Assembly: GCA_030041495.1 (NCBI GenBank)
Contig: JASHNT010000028.1
Span: forward strand, 1-64,000
Direction: 5' to 3'
Length of the DNA: 64,000 bases
Source: Bryobacteraceae bacterium
GTDB lineage: Bacteria > Acidobacteriota > Terriglobia > Bryobacterales > Bryobacteraceae
Of this stretch, positions 55,139 through 62,132 are shown piece after piece (position 1 is the first letter of the stretch; every line of letters begins with the position of its first letter). The notes beneath the pieces are model-generated. The model made no database searches and was not told the DNA's origin. It was given only the letters and a program-made list of their open reading frames with translations. The translations under genes were made by a program, and so were the position numbers.

Positions 55139-55834
55139 ATGGGTGTGTTGTCACGGCGTGAATTCATCCTGGGCCTGGCGGCCGCTCCCACTGCGGCCTT
55201 TCCACAGGCCGAATTCTCCAGTTCCGTCAACGTGATCAGTCTCCTGGTAACCGTTCGCGATAAGAGTGGGAGGTTCGTGAATGATCTGACCCAGGGGAAT
55301 TTCACCGCGTTCGAAGACGGCCATCCCCAAACCATTACTTACTTCTCGCGTCAGTATGACTTGCCGCTCACCTTGGGCTTACTGATCGACACCAGCGGGA
55401 GCCAGGTGGACGTGCTGGGCGATGAGTTGAAAGCCACTGTCGCCTTTTTTGACCAGATTTTGCGCGAAAACATGGATCAGGCGTTCCTGATGAGCTTCGA
55501 CCGCCGCGACTATCTCTTGCAGAGCGTCACCTCCCAGCGCGCGGATACCGTGGTGTACGCGATCGGCGTCGGAAGCGGCCTCGCACGCGGAGGCGCGGCG
55601 CTCCAGGCGTTATCGGAAAAGACTGGCGGCCGCTTTTTTGTACCCTCCGGCAAACATTCTCCCGAGGACGTGTATCACACCATCGAGGAGGAATTGCGCA
55701 GCCAGTACAGCCTGGGCTATGTTCCGCCGCCCGGCGCGGGTAAGCGTCGCGCCGGTTATCACAAGGTCCGCGTCACCGTGAACCGGCCGGGAATGAGCGT
55801 GCGCACCCGCGAAGGATACTATTCGGGAGGTTGA
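55139..55834 (+). CDS. VWFA-related exported protein, shortened
   Basis: The 231-residue protein is a fourth family member. It has a Tat-like start (SRREFILGLAAAPTAAFPQ), the lead strands (VNVISLLVTVRDKSGRFVND) and the VWA start LIDTSGSQVDV at residue 84. After FDRRDYLLQSVTSQRA it runs directly into DTVVYAIGVGSG, skipping about 65 residues that in relatives carry the MIDAS Thr (TALYD) and Asp (SDGxD). The ending MSVRTREGYYSGG is normal. So the ion site is incomplete. It is divergent from the TonB receptor and overlaps the next gene's possible TTG start. Confidence 0.8.
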   Translation: MGVLSRREFILGLAAAPTAAFPQAEFSSSVNVISLLVTVRDKSGRFVNDLTQGNFTAFEDGHPQTITYFSRQYDLPLTLGLLIDTSGSQVDVLGDELKATVAFFDQILRENMDQAFLMSFDRRDYLLQSVTSQRADTVVYAIGVGSGLARGGAALQALSEKTGGRFFVPSGKHSPEDVYHTIEEELRSQYSLGYVPPPGAGKRRAGYHKVRVTVNRPGMSVRTREGYYSGG

Positions 55835-55839
55835 CCGTC

Positions 55840-56577
55840 ATGAGATTTGCTCTATCACTCGCCGCGAGCGTACTTGCTATGAATCTGGCTTTCGCTCAGA
55901 AACCGGCTAAATTCGACGTCGCCACGGTTCGTCTCGCCGCCCCGCCTGCGGAGGGCCACAGCCACTCTCAAATCTCGGCCGATACCGGAACGGGCAGGCT
56001 GAACTACGCCAATGTCACTTTAAAGGACATCATCGGGCAGGCGTACAACGTCCCGCGGTATCAAATCGGCGGTCCCGGCTGGATCGACATGGACCGCTTC
56101 GATATCGCCGCCGAGTTTCCGCCGCGCACCGACGCGCGCCAGCTCCCGCGGATGCTTCAATCTCTGCTCGCGGACCGCTTCAAGCTGATGACCCATCGCG
56201 AGACCAAGCAGCTTCCGGTCTACGACCTGGTGGTCGCCAGGGGCGGGCCGAAATTCCAAGCCGGCGAATCCGAGTCCGGCATCACCACCAACTCCGCGGG
56301 TACGCACTCGCATGTCAGCGCCAAGGTGACGATGCGGAGCTTCGCGCAATTCCTATCGGAAGAGGTCGACCGGCCGGTGCTCGACAAAACCGGCCTGGCC
56401 GGTTCCTACGATTTCACCATCGGCTGGGCCGGGGATAGCACCATCGACACCACCGAGACCGGTCCGTCGATTTTCAAGGCCCTCGAGGAGCAGCTCGGGT
56501 TGAAACTCGAAACGGGCAAGGGTCCGGTGGAGATCATTCTGGTCGATCACGCGGAGCGGAAGCCGGTGGAGGACTAA
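55840..56577 (+). CDS. TIGR03435-type exported protein
   Basis: The 245-residue protein starts at ATG 55840 (MRFALSLAASVLAMNLAFAQ) after GGGAGG at 55825-55830. It contains the family pattern: KFDVATVRLA, VTLKDIIGQAYNVPRYQIGG, PGWIDMDRFDIAAEFP, LLADRFKLMTHRETKQLPVY and LEEQLGLKLETGKGPVEIIL. This family (TIGR03435, soil acidobacteria) has many copies per genome and no known function. It follows the shortened VWA gene by 5 bases and is likely on its transcript. The mature protein is probably periplasmic. Confidence 0.9.
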   Translation: MRFALSLAASVLAMNLAFAQKPAKFDVATVRLAAPPAEGHSHSQISADTGTGRLNYANVTLKDIIGQAYNVPRYQIGGPGWIDMDRFDIAAEFPPRTDARQLPRMLQSLLADRFKLMTHRETKQLPVYDLVVARGGPKFQAGESESGITTNSAGTHSHVSAKVTMRSFAQFLSEEVDRPVLDKTGLAGSYDFTIGWAGDSTIDTTETGPSIFKALEEQLGLKLETGKGPVEIILVDHAERKPVED

Positions 56578-56594
56578 TCCGCATCGATTCGCGG

Positions 56595-57872
56595 CTAATT
56601 CTTCTTCGCCCGCTCCGCAGTGAGCTTCTGCATCAACTCGATGGTCGGCTTGGGAGCCTCGAACAGAGCTTCCTCCAGCGGCGTGCGCCCGAACTGATCC
56701 TTGGCGTCGAAATCCGCGCCGTGTTCGGCGAGATATTGCACGATGTCGTCGGAGCCGTTGCGGACGGCGGTGTGCAGGGGGCTTCCTTGGCCCTTCGGGC
56801 CATCGTTCACGTTTACGCCCAGTTCCACCATCATCTTCACGGCCTCCAGATTCTTGCTCTGCGTCGCCATCATCACTCCGCCGGATCCGTCGGGCGCCTT
56901 CAGGTTGGGATCTGAGCCCAGCATGAGCAGCGTCTTCAGCATTTCCACGTTGCCGGTCTGCGCGGCTTGCAGGAACGGCGTCATCCCCCCGCCGCCACGC
57001 CCTCCGCGTCCGCCGCCCTGCGTCTTCGCGTTCACATCCGCCCCACGAGCCACGAGCTCTTTCGCCAGCTCAACTTTGCCCTGCTGCACCGCGAGATGCA
57101 AAGGCGTGTTGCCAGCAATATCGCGAGCGTTGATGTCCGCACCATGATCCAGCATCAGACGCGCGAACGGCTCGCTGCCGCGCGCCAGTGCGATCAGGAA
57201 CACCGTGCTGCCGTCCTTCGCCTTGACCGACGGATCCGCCTTGGCATCGAGCAGAACCTTCGCGCTTGCTGCATCGCCGCGCTGCGCTGCGAACAGCAGC
57301 GGAGTGTACCCGTCATTGGAAGCCGCATTCACGTTCGCGCCGCGCTGGATCAAAAGATTGACGATTCCCTGCCGTCCTTCGGCGACAGCCCACATCAGCG
57401 GAGTCTGTCCCAAGCGCGATTCGGCCGCATCAACGGGCGCGCCGCGGTCGAGCAGCAGCCTGATCAGCTCCAGATTCCCCACGCTGACGGCGGTCAACAA
57501 AGGAGTGTCGCCGTCCCAACGCGCCCCGTTAATATCCGCCTTCGCATCCAGAAGCGTGCGCGCCATCGCTACATCGCCGTTGCCGCAGGCCACCAGCAGC
57601 GGAGTCTCGCCGTTTTCGTCCGCTGCATTCACGTTCGCTCCGGCGGCCAGCAGGGCGGCGGCAATTCCCCGGTCCTCGCGATTGGCAGCCCAGATCAGAG
57701 GCGTCGAACCGTCCTCGCGAGCCGCGTTCACGTTCGCCCCGCTCTCGATCAACGCAAGCACCGCTTTTGGGTCGCCCTGCTGGATGGCGTCGATCAACCG
57801 GAGGTCCGCCGCGGCGCACGATCCGGCGCCTGCCAATGCGAATATCATCCAGCAGCTCAACAACATATCCAT
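56595..57872 (-). CDS. Exported ankyrin-repeat protein
   Basis: The 425-residue protein has a signal peptide (MLLSCWMIFALAGAGSCAAA) and about eleven ankyrin repeats covering residues 25-405 (DGSTPLIWAANREDRGIAAA, NGETPLLVACGNGDVAMART, AGNTPLHLAVQQGKVELAKE). One repeat is interrupted by a Gly/Arg-rich insert (GGGRGGRGGGG near residue 295). Exported ankyrin proteins are rare outside this group. It is divergent from the cytochrome/DUF1552 pair with only about 40 bases between the starts, so co-regulation is likely. Confidence 0.92.
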   Translation of the reverse strand: MDMLLSCWMIFALAGAGSCAAADLRLIDAIQQGDPKAVLALIESGANVNAAREDGSTPLIWAANREDRGIAAALLAAGANVNAADENGETPLLVACGNGDVAMARTLLDAKADINGARWDGDTPLLTAVSVGNLELIRLLLDRGAPVDAAESRLGQTPLMWAVAEGRQGIVNLLIQRGANVNAASNDGYTPLLFAAQRGDAASAKVLLDAKADPSVKAKDGSTVFLIALARGSEPFARLMLDHGADINARDIAGNTPLHLAVQQGKVELAKELVARGADVNAKTQGGGRGGRGGGGMTPFLQAAQTGNVEMLKTLLMLGSDPNLKAPDGSGGVMMATQSKNLEAVKMMVELGVNVNDGPKGQGSPLHTAVRNGSDDIVQYLAEHGADFDAKDQFGRTPLEEALFEAPKPTIELMQKLTAERAKKN

Positions 57873-57912
57873 AACGATGAAACCAAATCACTATGATATA
57901 CTTCAAGCGGCC

Positions 57913-60213
57913 ATGCCCAGGCTCGCAGCGGTCCTGTTCCTGCTCGGTTTGAGCGTGTTCGGACAGACTGCCGCGCAGAAGCCTCCTCATCTTCTGGAAG
58001 ATACGGTCAACGATTACTGCCTGGATTGCCACAATGATGGCTCCAAGACCGCAGGCGTCACGCTGGAACACGTCAGTTCGGCAAATGCCGGCGCGCAAGC
58101 TGCGCTGCTTGAAAGAGTTCTGCACAAGCTGCGCGCGGGAGAGATGCCACCGCCCGGTAACGATGCTCCGGATAAGGCTCAGCGCGCCGCACTGGTGCAG
58201 TGGCTCGAAACGGAGCTCGATAAGAACGCCGCCGCGCATCCCAATCCGGGAGCTCCGGTCATTCACCGCTTGAACAAGGCCGAATACAGCAACGCCGTGC
58301 GCGACCTTCTGGGGCTCGATCTGGATAACGCCGCGGGCCTTCCCGCCGACGATTCCGGCTACGGCTTCGATAACATCGGCGCGGTGCTGACAGTCTCGCC
58401 GCTGCACATGGAAAAGTATGTGAGCAACGCTCGGCGCATCGCCAGGCTGGCGGTGGGCACGCTGCGCGCCAGCGCATCGGTCGAAAAATTCAAGGCTAAG
58501 GCTCCGCAAGGCGATTCGCTCGATGCGATGCCTGTGAACGAACGCGGCGAGATTCTGGTGAATCATTATTTCCCGTTCGACGCCGAATATTCGGTGCTGG
58601 TCCGCGTGCGCGGCAATCCGGCCGCCGGCTTGCCTCCGCCCAAGCTCGACGTGCGCCTGGACGGTCGTCGCGTCAAGCTGATCGATGCCGATATCGACAC
58701 TGCCGAAGCCAATCAAGGCACTCGTAATTTCGAGCTGCGGATGGCGCTTACGGCCGGGCCGCATGAGATCGGCGCGGGATTCCTGAGCGAATCGGCGAAG
58801 CTGGAGCTGGGCGGCAGCGCGACCGCTCGCGGTAACGCGGTGCCCTCTCCCAATACGGTTTCTGTCGAATATGTTTCCATCGGCGGTCCGTACAGCCCCG
58901 ATGGTCCGGGCGAAACAGAGAGCCGCCAGCGCATCTTCTTCTGCCGCCCGAAACCCGGCGAAGCCGAGGAGCCTTGCGCGCGCCAGATCCTGGCGTCGCT
59001 CGCGCACCGGGCGTATCGAAGGCCCGCCGCCGCCGGCGATATCGATCCTCTCATGAAACTCTTTGCCGCCGGCCGCGCAGACGGAGGCAGCTTCGACTCC
59101 GGAATCGAGATGAGCCTGAGCGGCATCCTGGTCTCGCCCGAATTTCTGTTTCGCGCAGAAAAAGCCCCGCCGGCGGTGGCGAAGGGCGCAACTTACCATC
59201 TTCCCGATCTCGACCTCGCCTCGCGCCTCTCGTTCTTTCTGTGGAGCAGCATCCCCGACGGAGAGCTTCTCAGCCTCGCCGAGCGGGGCAAGCTGCACGA
59301 TCCCGGCGTGTTGGAAGCACAGGTGAAGCGCATGCTCGCCGATCCGAAAGCCAACGCCCTGGTGGACAACTTCGCCGGCCAATGGCTGCGCCTGCGCAAC
59401 GTGGAGGATTGGAAGCCCGACGCCGAAAAATTCAAAGACGCCGATGAATCGCTGCGCAACACTTTCGCGCGCGAGACCGAGCTGTTCTTCGAAAACATCG
59501 TCCACCAAGATCGCAGCATCCTGGAGTTCATCGACGCCGATTACACCTTTTTGAACGAACGCCTGGCCCGCTTCTACGGCATCCAGGGCGTCAAAGGCAG
59601 CTACTTCCGGCGCGTAGCTCTAAAGACTCCGGAGCGCGGGGGCATCCTTACGCAGGCTAGCGTGCTGATGGTGACCTCCTATCCCACGCGAACTTCGCCG
59701 GTGCTGCGCGGCAAGTGGATTCTGGAGAGCATCCTCGACGCTCCGCCCCCTCCGCCTCCGCCCAACATTCCTCCCCTTGCTGACGCGGCCAACAATTCGG
59801 CCAAGAGCCTGCGCGAGACCTTCGAGAAACATCGCGCCGATCCGGCTTGTGCCTCCTGCCACGCGCGGCTGGACCCGCTCGGTTTTTCGCTAGCAAATTT
59901 CGACGCCGTGGGCAAATACCGGGCCACGGAAGGCGGCTCACCGGTCGACGCGTCCGGCACCCTTCCGGACGGCACTGAGATCGACGGGATCGTGGGATTG
60001 AAAAAGCTGCTGCTTTCGCGCAAGGACGAGTTCGTGGAAGGCTTCGCCAGCAACCTGCTGACCTACGCTTTGGGCCGCGGGCTCGAATACTACGACCAGC
60101 CCGTGGTGCGCGACATCCGCCGCCAGGCCGCCGAGCACGACTACAGGTTTTCCTCGATCGTCCTGGCGATCGTAAATAGCGTACCATTTGAAATGAGGAG
60201 GGTCCCGGAGTGA
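57913..60213 (+). CDS. Exported DUF1592-type cytochrome-like protein
   Basis: The 766-residue protein has a signal peptide (MPRLAAVLFLLGLSVFGQTA), a haem c motif CLDCH at residue 36 (planctomycete cytochrome C type, with MPP after it), the RLNKAEYSNAVRDLLGLDLD block (DUF1587), a middle jelly-roll-like region (residues 190-320), then LAHRAYRRPA (DUF1595), LASRLSFFLWSSIPDGELLS (DUF1592), GILTQASVLMVTSYPTRTSP with CASCHARLDPLGFSLANFDA (DUF1588, second CxxCH near 647) and a DUF1585-like end. It probably transfers electrons for an envelope redox step; the pathway is unknown. It overlaps the DUF1552 gene as GTGA. Confidence 0.92.
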   Translation: MPRLAAVLFLLGLSVFGQTAAQKPPHLLEDTVNDYCLDCHNDGSKTAGVTLEHVSSANAGAQAALLERVLHKLRAGEMPPPGNDAPDKAQRAALVQWLETELDKNAAAHPNPGAPVIHRLNKAEYSNAVRDLLGLDLDNAAGLPADDSGYGFDNIGAVLTVSPLHMEKYVSNARRIARLAVGTLRASASVEKFKAKAPQGDSLDAMPVNERGEILVNHYFPFDAEYSVLVRVRGNPAAGLPPPKLDVRLDGRRVKLIDADIDTAEANQGTRNFELRMALTAGPHEIGAGFLSESAKLELGGSATARGNAVPSPNTVSVEYVSIGGPYSPDGPGETESRQRIFFCRPKPGEAEEPCARQILASLAHRAYRRPAAAGDIDPLMKLFAAGRADGGSFDSGIEMSLSGILVSPEFLFRAEKAPPAVAKGATYHLPDLDLASRLSFFLWSSIPDGELLSLAERGKLHDPGVLEAQVKRMLADPKANALVDNFAGQWLRLRNVEDWKPDAEKFKDADESLRNTFARETELFFENIVHQDRSILEFIDADYTFLNERLARFYGIQGVKGSYFRRVALKTPERGGILTQASVLMVTSYPTRTSPVLRGKWILESILDAPPPPPPPNIPPLADAANNSAKSLRETFEKHRADPACASCHARLDPLGFSLANFDAVGKYRATEGGSPVDASGTLPDGTEIDGIVGLKKLLLSRKDEFVEGFASNLLTYALGRGLEYYDQPVVRDIRRQAAEHDYRFSSIVLAIVNSVPFEMRRVPE

Positions 60214-61559
60214 GACTGATCACGCAGAAGTCCCTTCACCGCCGCACATTGCTCCGAGGAATGGGCGCGGCAGTCGCGCTGCCGGTTCTCGACTCCATGA
60301 TTCCGGCCTTCGCAGCCGCTCCCAAGCCCATCACGCGCGTCGCCTTCTGCTACACTCCCAACGGCATCATCATGCGCGATTGGACCCCGGAAAAAGAAGG
60401 CTCGGATTTCGAGTTCACCAAGACCCTGAAGCCTCTTGAGCCGTATCGCGACCGAGTGCTGGTGCTGACCGGCCTCCAACATCACAACGGCGAATCGCTC
60501 GGCGACGGCGCAGGCGACCACGCCCGCGCGGGCGCCACCTGGCTGACCGGAGTTCATCCCAAGAAGACTGAAGGCGCGGACATTCAAAACGGTATCTCCG
60601 TCGATCAAATCCTGGCGAAAGAAATCGGCTCACAGACTCCTCTGCCTTCGCTCGAACTTGGTCTTGAAGACGTGCGCATGGCTGGCAACTGCGACTCCGG
60701 CTATAGCTGCGCTTATAGCAACACCGTGGCCTGGAGCTCGCCCACGACGCCGCTTCCCTACGAAATCAATCCGCGCGCGGTCTTCGAGCGCCTGTTCGGC
60801 GACGGCGAGACCACCGATAAACAGGCCCGCGCGATGCGCGAGCGCGAAGACCGCAGCTTGCTGGATTTCGTGATGGCCGATGCTTCCAGCCTCGGCGCGA
60901 ATTTAGGCGCGGCCGATCGCCGCAAGATGAGCGATTATCTGGACTCCGTCCGGGAGGTCGAGCGGCGCATCCAGAAGGCCGAGGCGCAGAACGCCGCTTC
61001 CGTGACCGTCCCTTCGCTCGACCGGCCCGACGGCATCCCGCCCACCTTCGAAGAGCACATCCAGTTGATGTATGACCTGATGACCATCGCGTTTCAGGCC
61101 GACCTGACGCGGGTGATCACGCTGATGTACAGCCGCGAGGGCGGCAACCGCACTTATCCCCAAATCGGCGTCCCCGACGCGCATCACGGTCTCTCACATC
61201 ACATGAACGATCCCGCCAAAATGGCGCGGCTCCAGCTCATCGACCACCATCACGTGGACATGCTGAGCCAGTTCGTCGGCAAGATGCAGGCGGCCAAGGA
61301 CGCCGACGGCACCTTGCTCGATCATTCGATGATCGTCTACGGCGGCAGCTTGAGCGATTCCAATCGCCACTTGCACTACAATCTGCCCACTCTGTTGATC
61401 GGCGGCGCCAGCGGCAAGCTGCGCCCCGGCCGGCACATCACCTACTCAACGCCCACGCCCATGACCAACCTGTACATGACCATGCTGGACATGGCCGGAG
61501 TGCACGAGGACAAGATCGGCGATTCGACGGGGAAGTTGGAATACCTCAGCGGCGTATAA
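60210..61559 (+). CDS. Exported DUF1552 protein
   Basis: The 449-residue protein starts at GTG 60210 and has a Tat-type signal (HRRTLLRGMGAAVALPVLDS). The DUF1552 blocks include VAFCYTPNGIIMRDWTPEKE, VLVLTGLQHHNGESLGDG, DHARAGATWLTGVHPKKTEG, and the His/Asp-rich end GVPDAHHGLSHHMNDPAKM and DHSMIVYGGSLSDSNRHLHY. The many His/Asp suggest a metal centre as in sulfatase/alkaline phosphatase relatives. It pairs with the upstream cytochrome gene, as is usual for these families. Function is unknown. Confidence 0.92.
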   Translation: MRLITQKSLHRRTLLRGMGAAVALPVLDSMIPAFAAAPKPITRVAFCYTPNGIIMRDWTPEKEGSDFEFTKTLKPLEPYRDRVLVLTGLQHHNGESLGDGAGDHARAGATWLTGVHPKKTEGADIQNGISVDQILAKEIGSQTPLPSLELGLEDVRMAGNCDSGYSCAYSNTVAWSSPTTPLPYEINPRAVFERLFGDGETTDKQARAMREREDRSLLDFVMADASSLGANLGAADRRKMSDYLDSVREVERRIQKAEAQNAASVTVPSLDRPDGIPPTFEEHIQLMYDLMTIAFQADLTRVITLMYSREGGNRTYPQIGVPDAHHGLSHHMNDPAKMARLQLIDHHHVDMLSQFVGKMQAAKDADGTLLDHSMIVYGGSLSDSNRHLHYNLPTLLIGGASGKLRPGRHITYSTPTPMTNLYMTMLDMAGVHEDKIGDSTGKLEYLSGV

Positions 61560-61609
61560 GGGTTTTCAGAACCGGCAACCCATCGCGACTCTAACCTTAA
61601 TCGGCGAGC

Positions 61610-61813
61610 TCACAAGCCACTGTCTGTGCAGTCAACCGAAGGCATATCTCCCGGTTGGGCCCGTAATTGGGAGAGAGCAAACTCAGCCCACTCCCGCTCC
61701 TCAACGCTCTGCGCGTCGGACAACTCGGAATAGTAGTTGGATACAGCCTGCTCAAGCGCAGCGCTCGCGTCCCCGCGCCGTGCCGACTGCGTAACCGTTG
61801 ATGGGTCAGTCAT
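61610..61813 (-). CDS. Small hypothetical protein
   Basis: The 67-residue acidic protein (MTDPSTVTQSARRGDASAAL, then YYSELSDAQSVEEREWAEFA) overlaps the preceding gene's stop as ATGA at 61810-61813. It is helical with no signal or membrane part. No family was recognised. Tight coupling to the EF-Tu-like gene suggests the two form a functional pair. Confidence 0.6.
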   Translation of the reverse strand: MTDPSTVTQSARRGDASAALEQAVSNYYSELSDAQSVEEREWAEFALSQLRAQPGDMPSVDCTDSGL

Positions 61814-62121
61814 GGACGGTCAAGAACAGAGCCCTCGGCGACCTTCCTGTTCCCCTCGAAAAGAGTGAAGCGGTCCCCCGGCTTCAACCACTGAGTGGGC
61901 GTTCCAGGGCCTTCGGCCAGAAATCGCACGACAGCAGCCTGAGCCAACGCCTCGTCCGGTGTGCCTCGCAGATCGAGCATAAGGCTCCAGGCGTTTGTTC
62001 GCGATTCTTCTTCGGTCTGGGCTTCAAACTTAGCTACGGTTGAGTATTGGGGACCGGGTGGCGGAGCTGTCCTCCCGCCTTCTCGCGGGCTTAGCCAGCG
62101 AATTCTCGCGAACACCGACAT
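61810..62121 (-). CDS. Stand-alone EF-Tu domain III-like protein
   Basis: The 103-residue protein begins MSVFARIRWLSPREGGRTAP and ends LKPGDRFTLFEGNRKVAEGS, a pattern like the C-terminal beta-barrel (domain III) of EF-Tu: F.....EGGR.....Y.....F ... PGD.F.L.EG...V..G.V. There is no GTPase domain. ATG 62121 is chosen because the domain begins there; the open frame further up has no homologous sequence and would overlap the upstream gene. It is 11 bases after the Gln-rich protein and overlaps the 67-residue gene. Confidence 0.65.
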   Translation of the reverse strand: MSVFARIRWLSPREGGRTAPPPGPQYSTVAKFEAQTEEESRTNAWSLMLDLRGTPDEALAQAAVVRFLAEGPGTPTQWLKPGDRFTLFEGNRKVAEGSVLDRP

Positions 62122-62132
62122 CCTCGGCGCAC

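Noticed and set aside
57529-59508. Minus-strand frame of 659 residues within the DUF1592 region
   Set aside because: Antisense shadow of the cytochrome-like gene, which has clear domains and CxxCH motifs; the shadow has no recognisable family.
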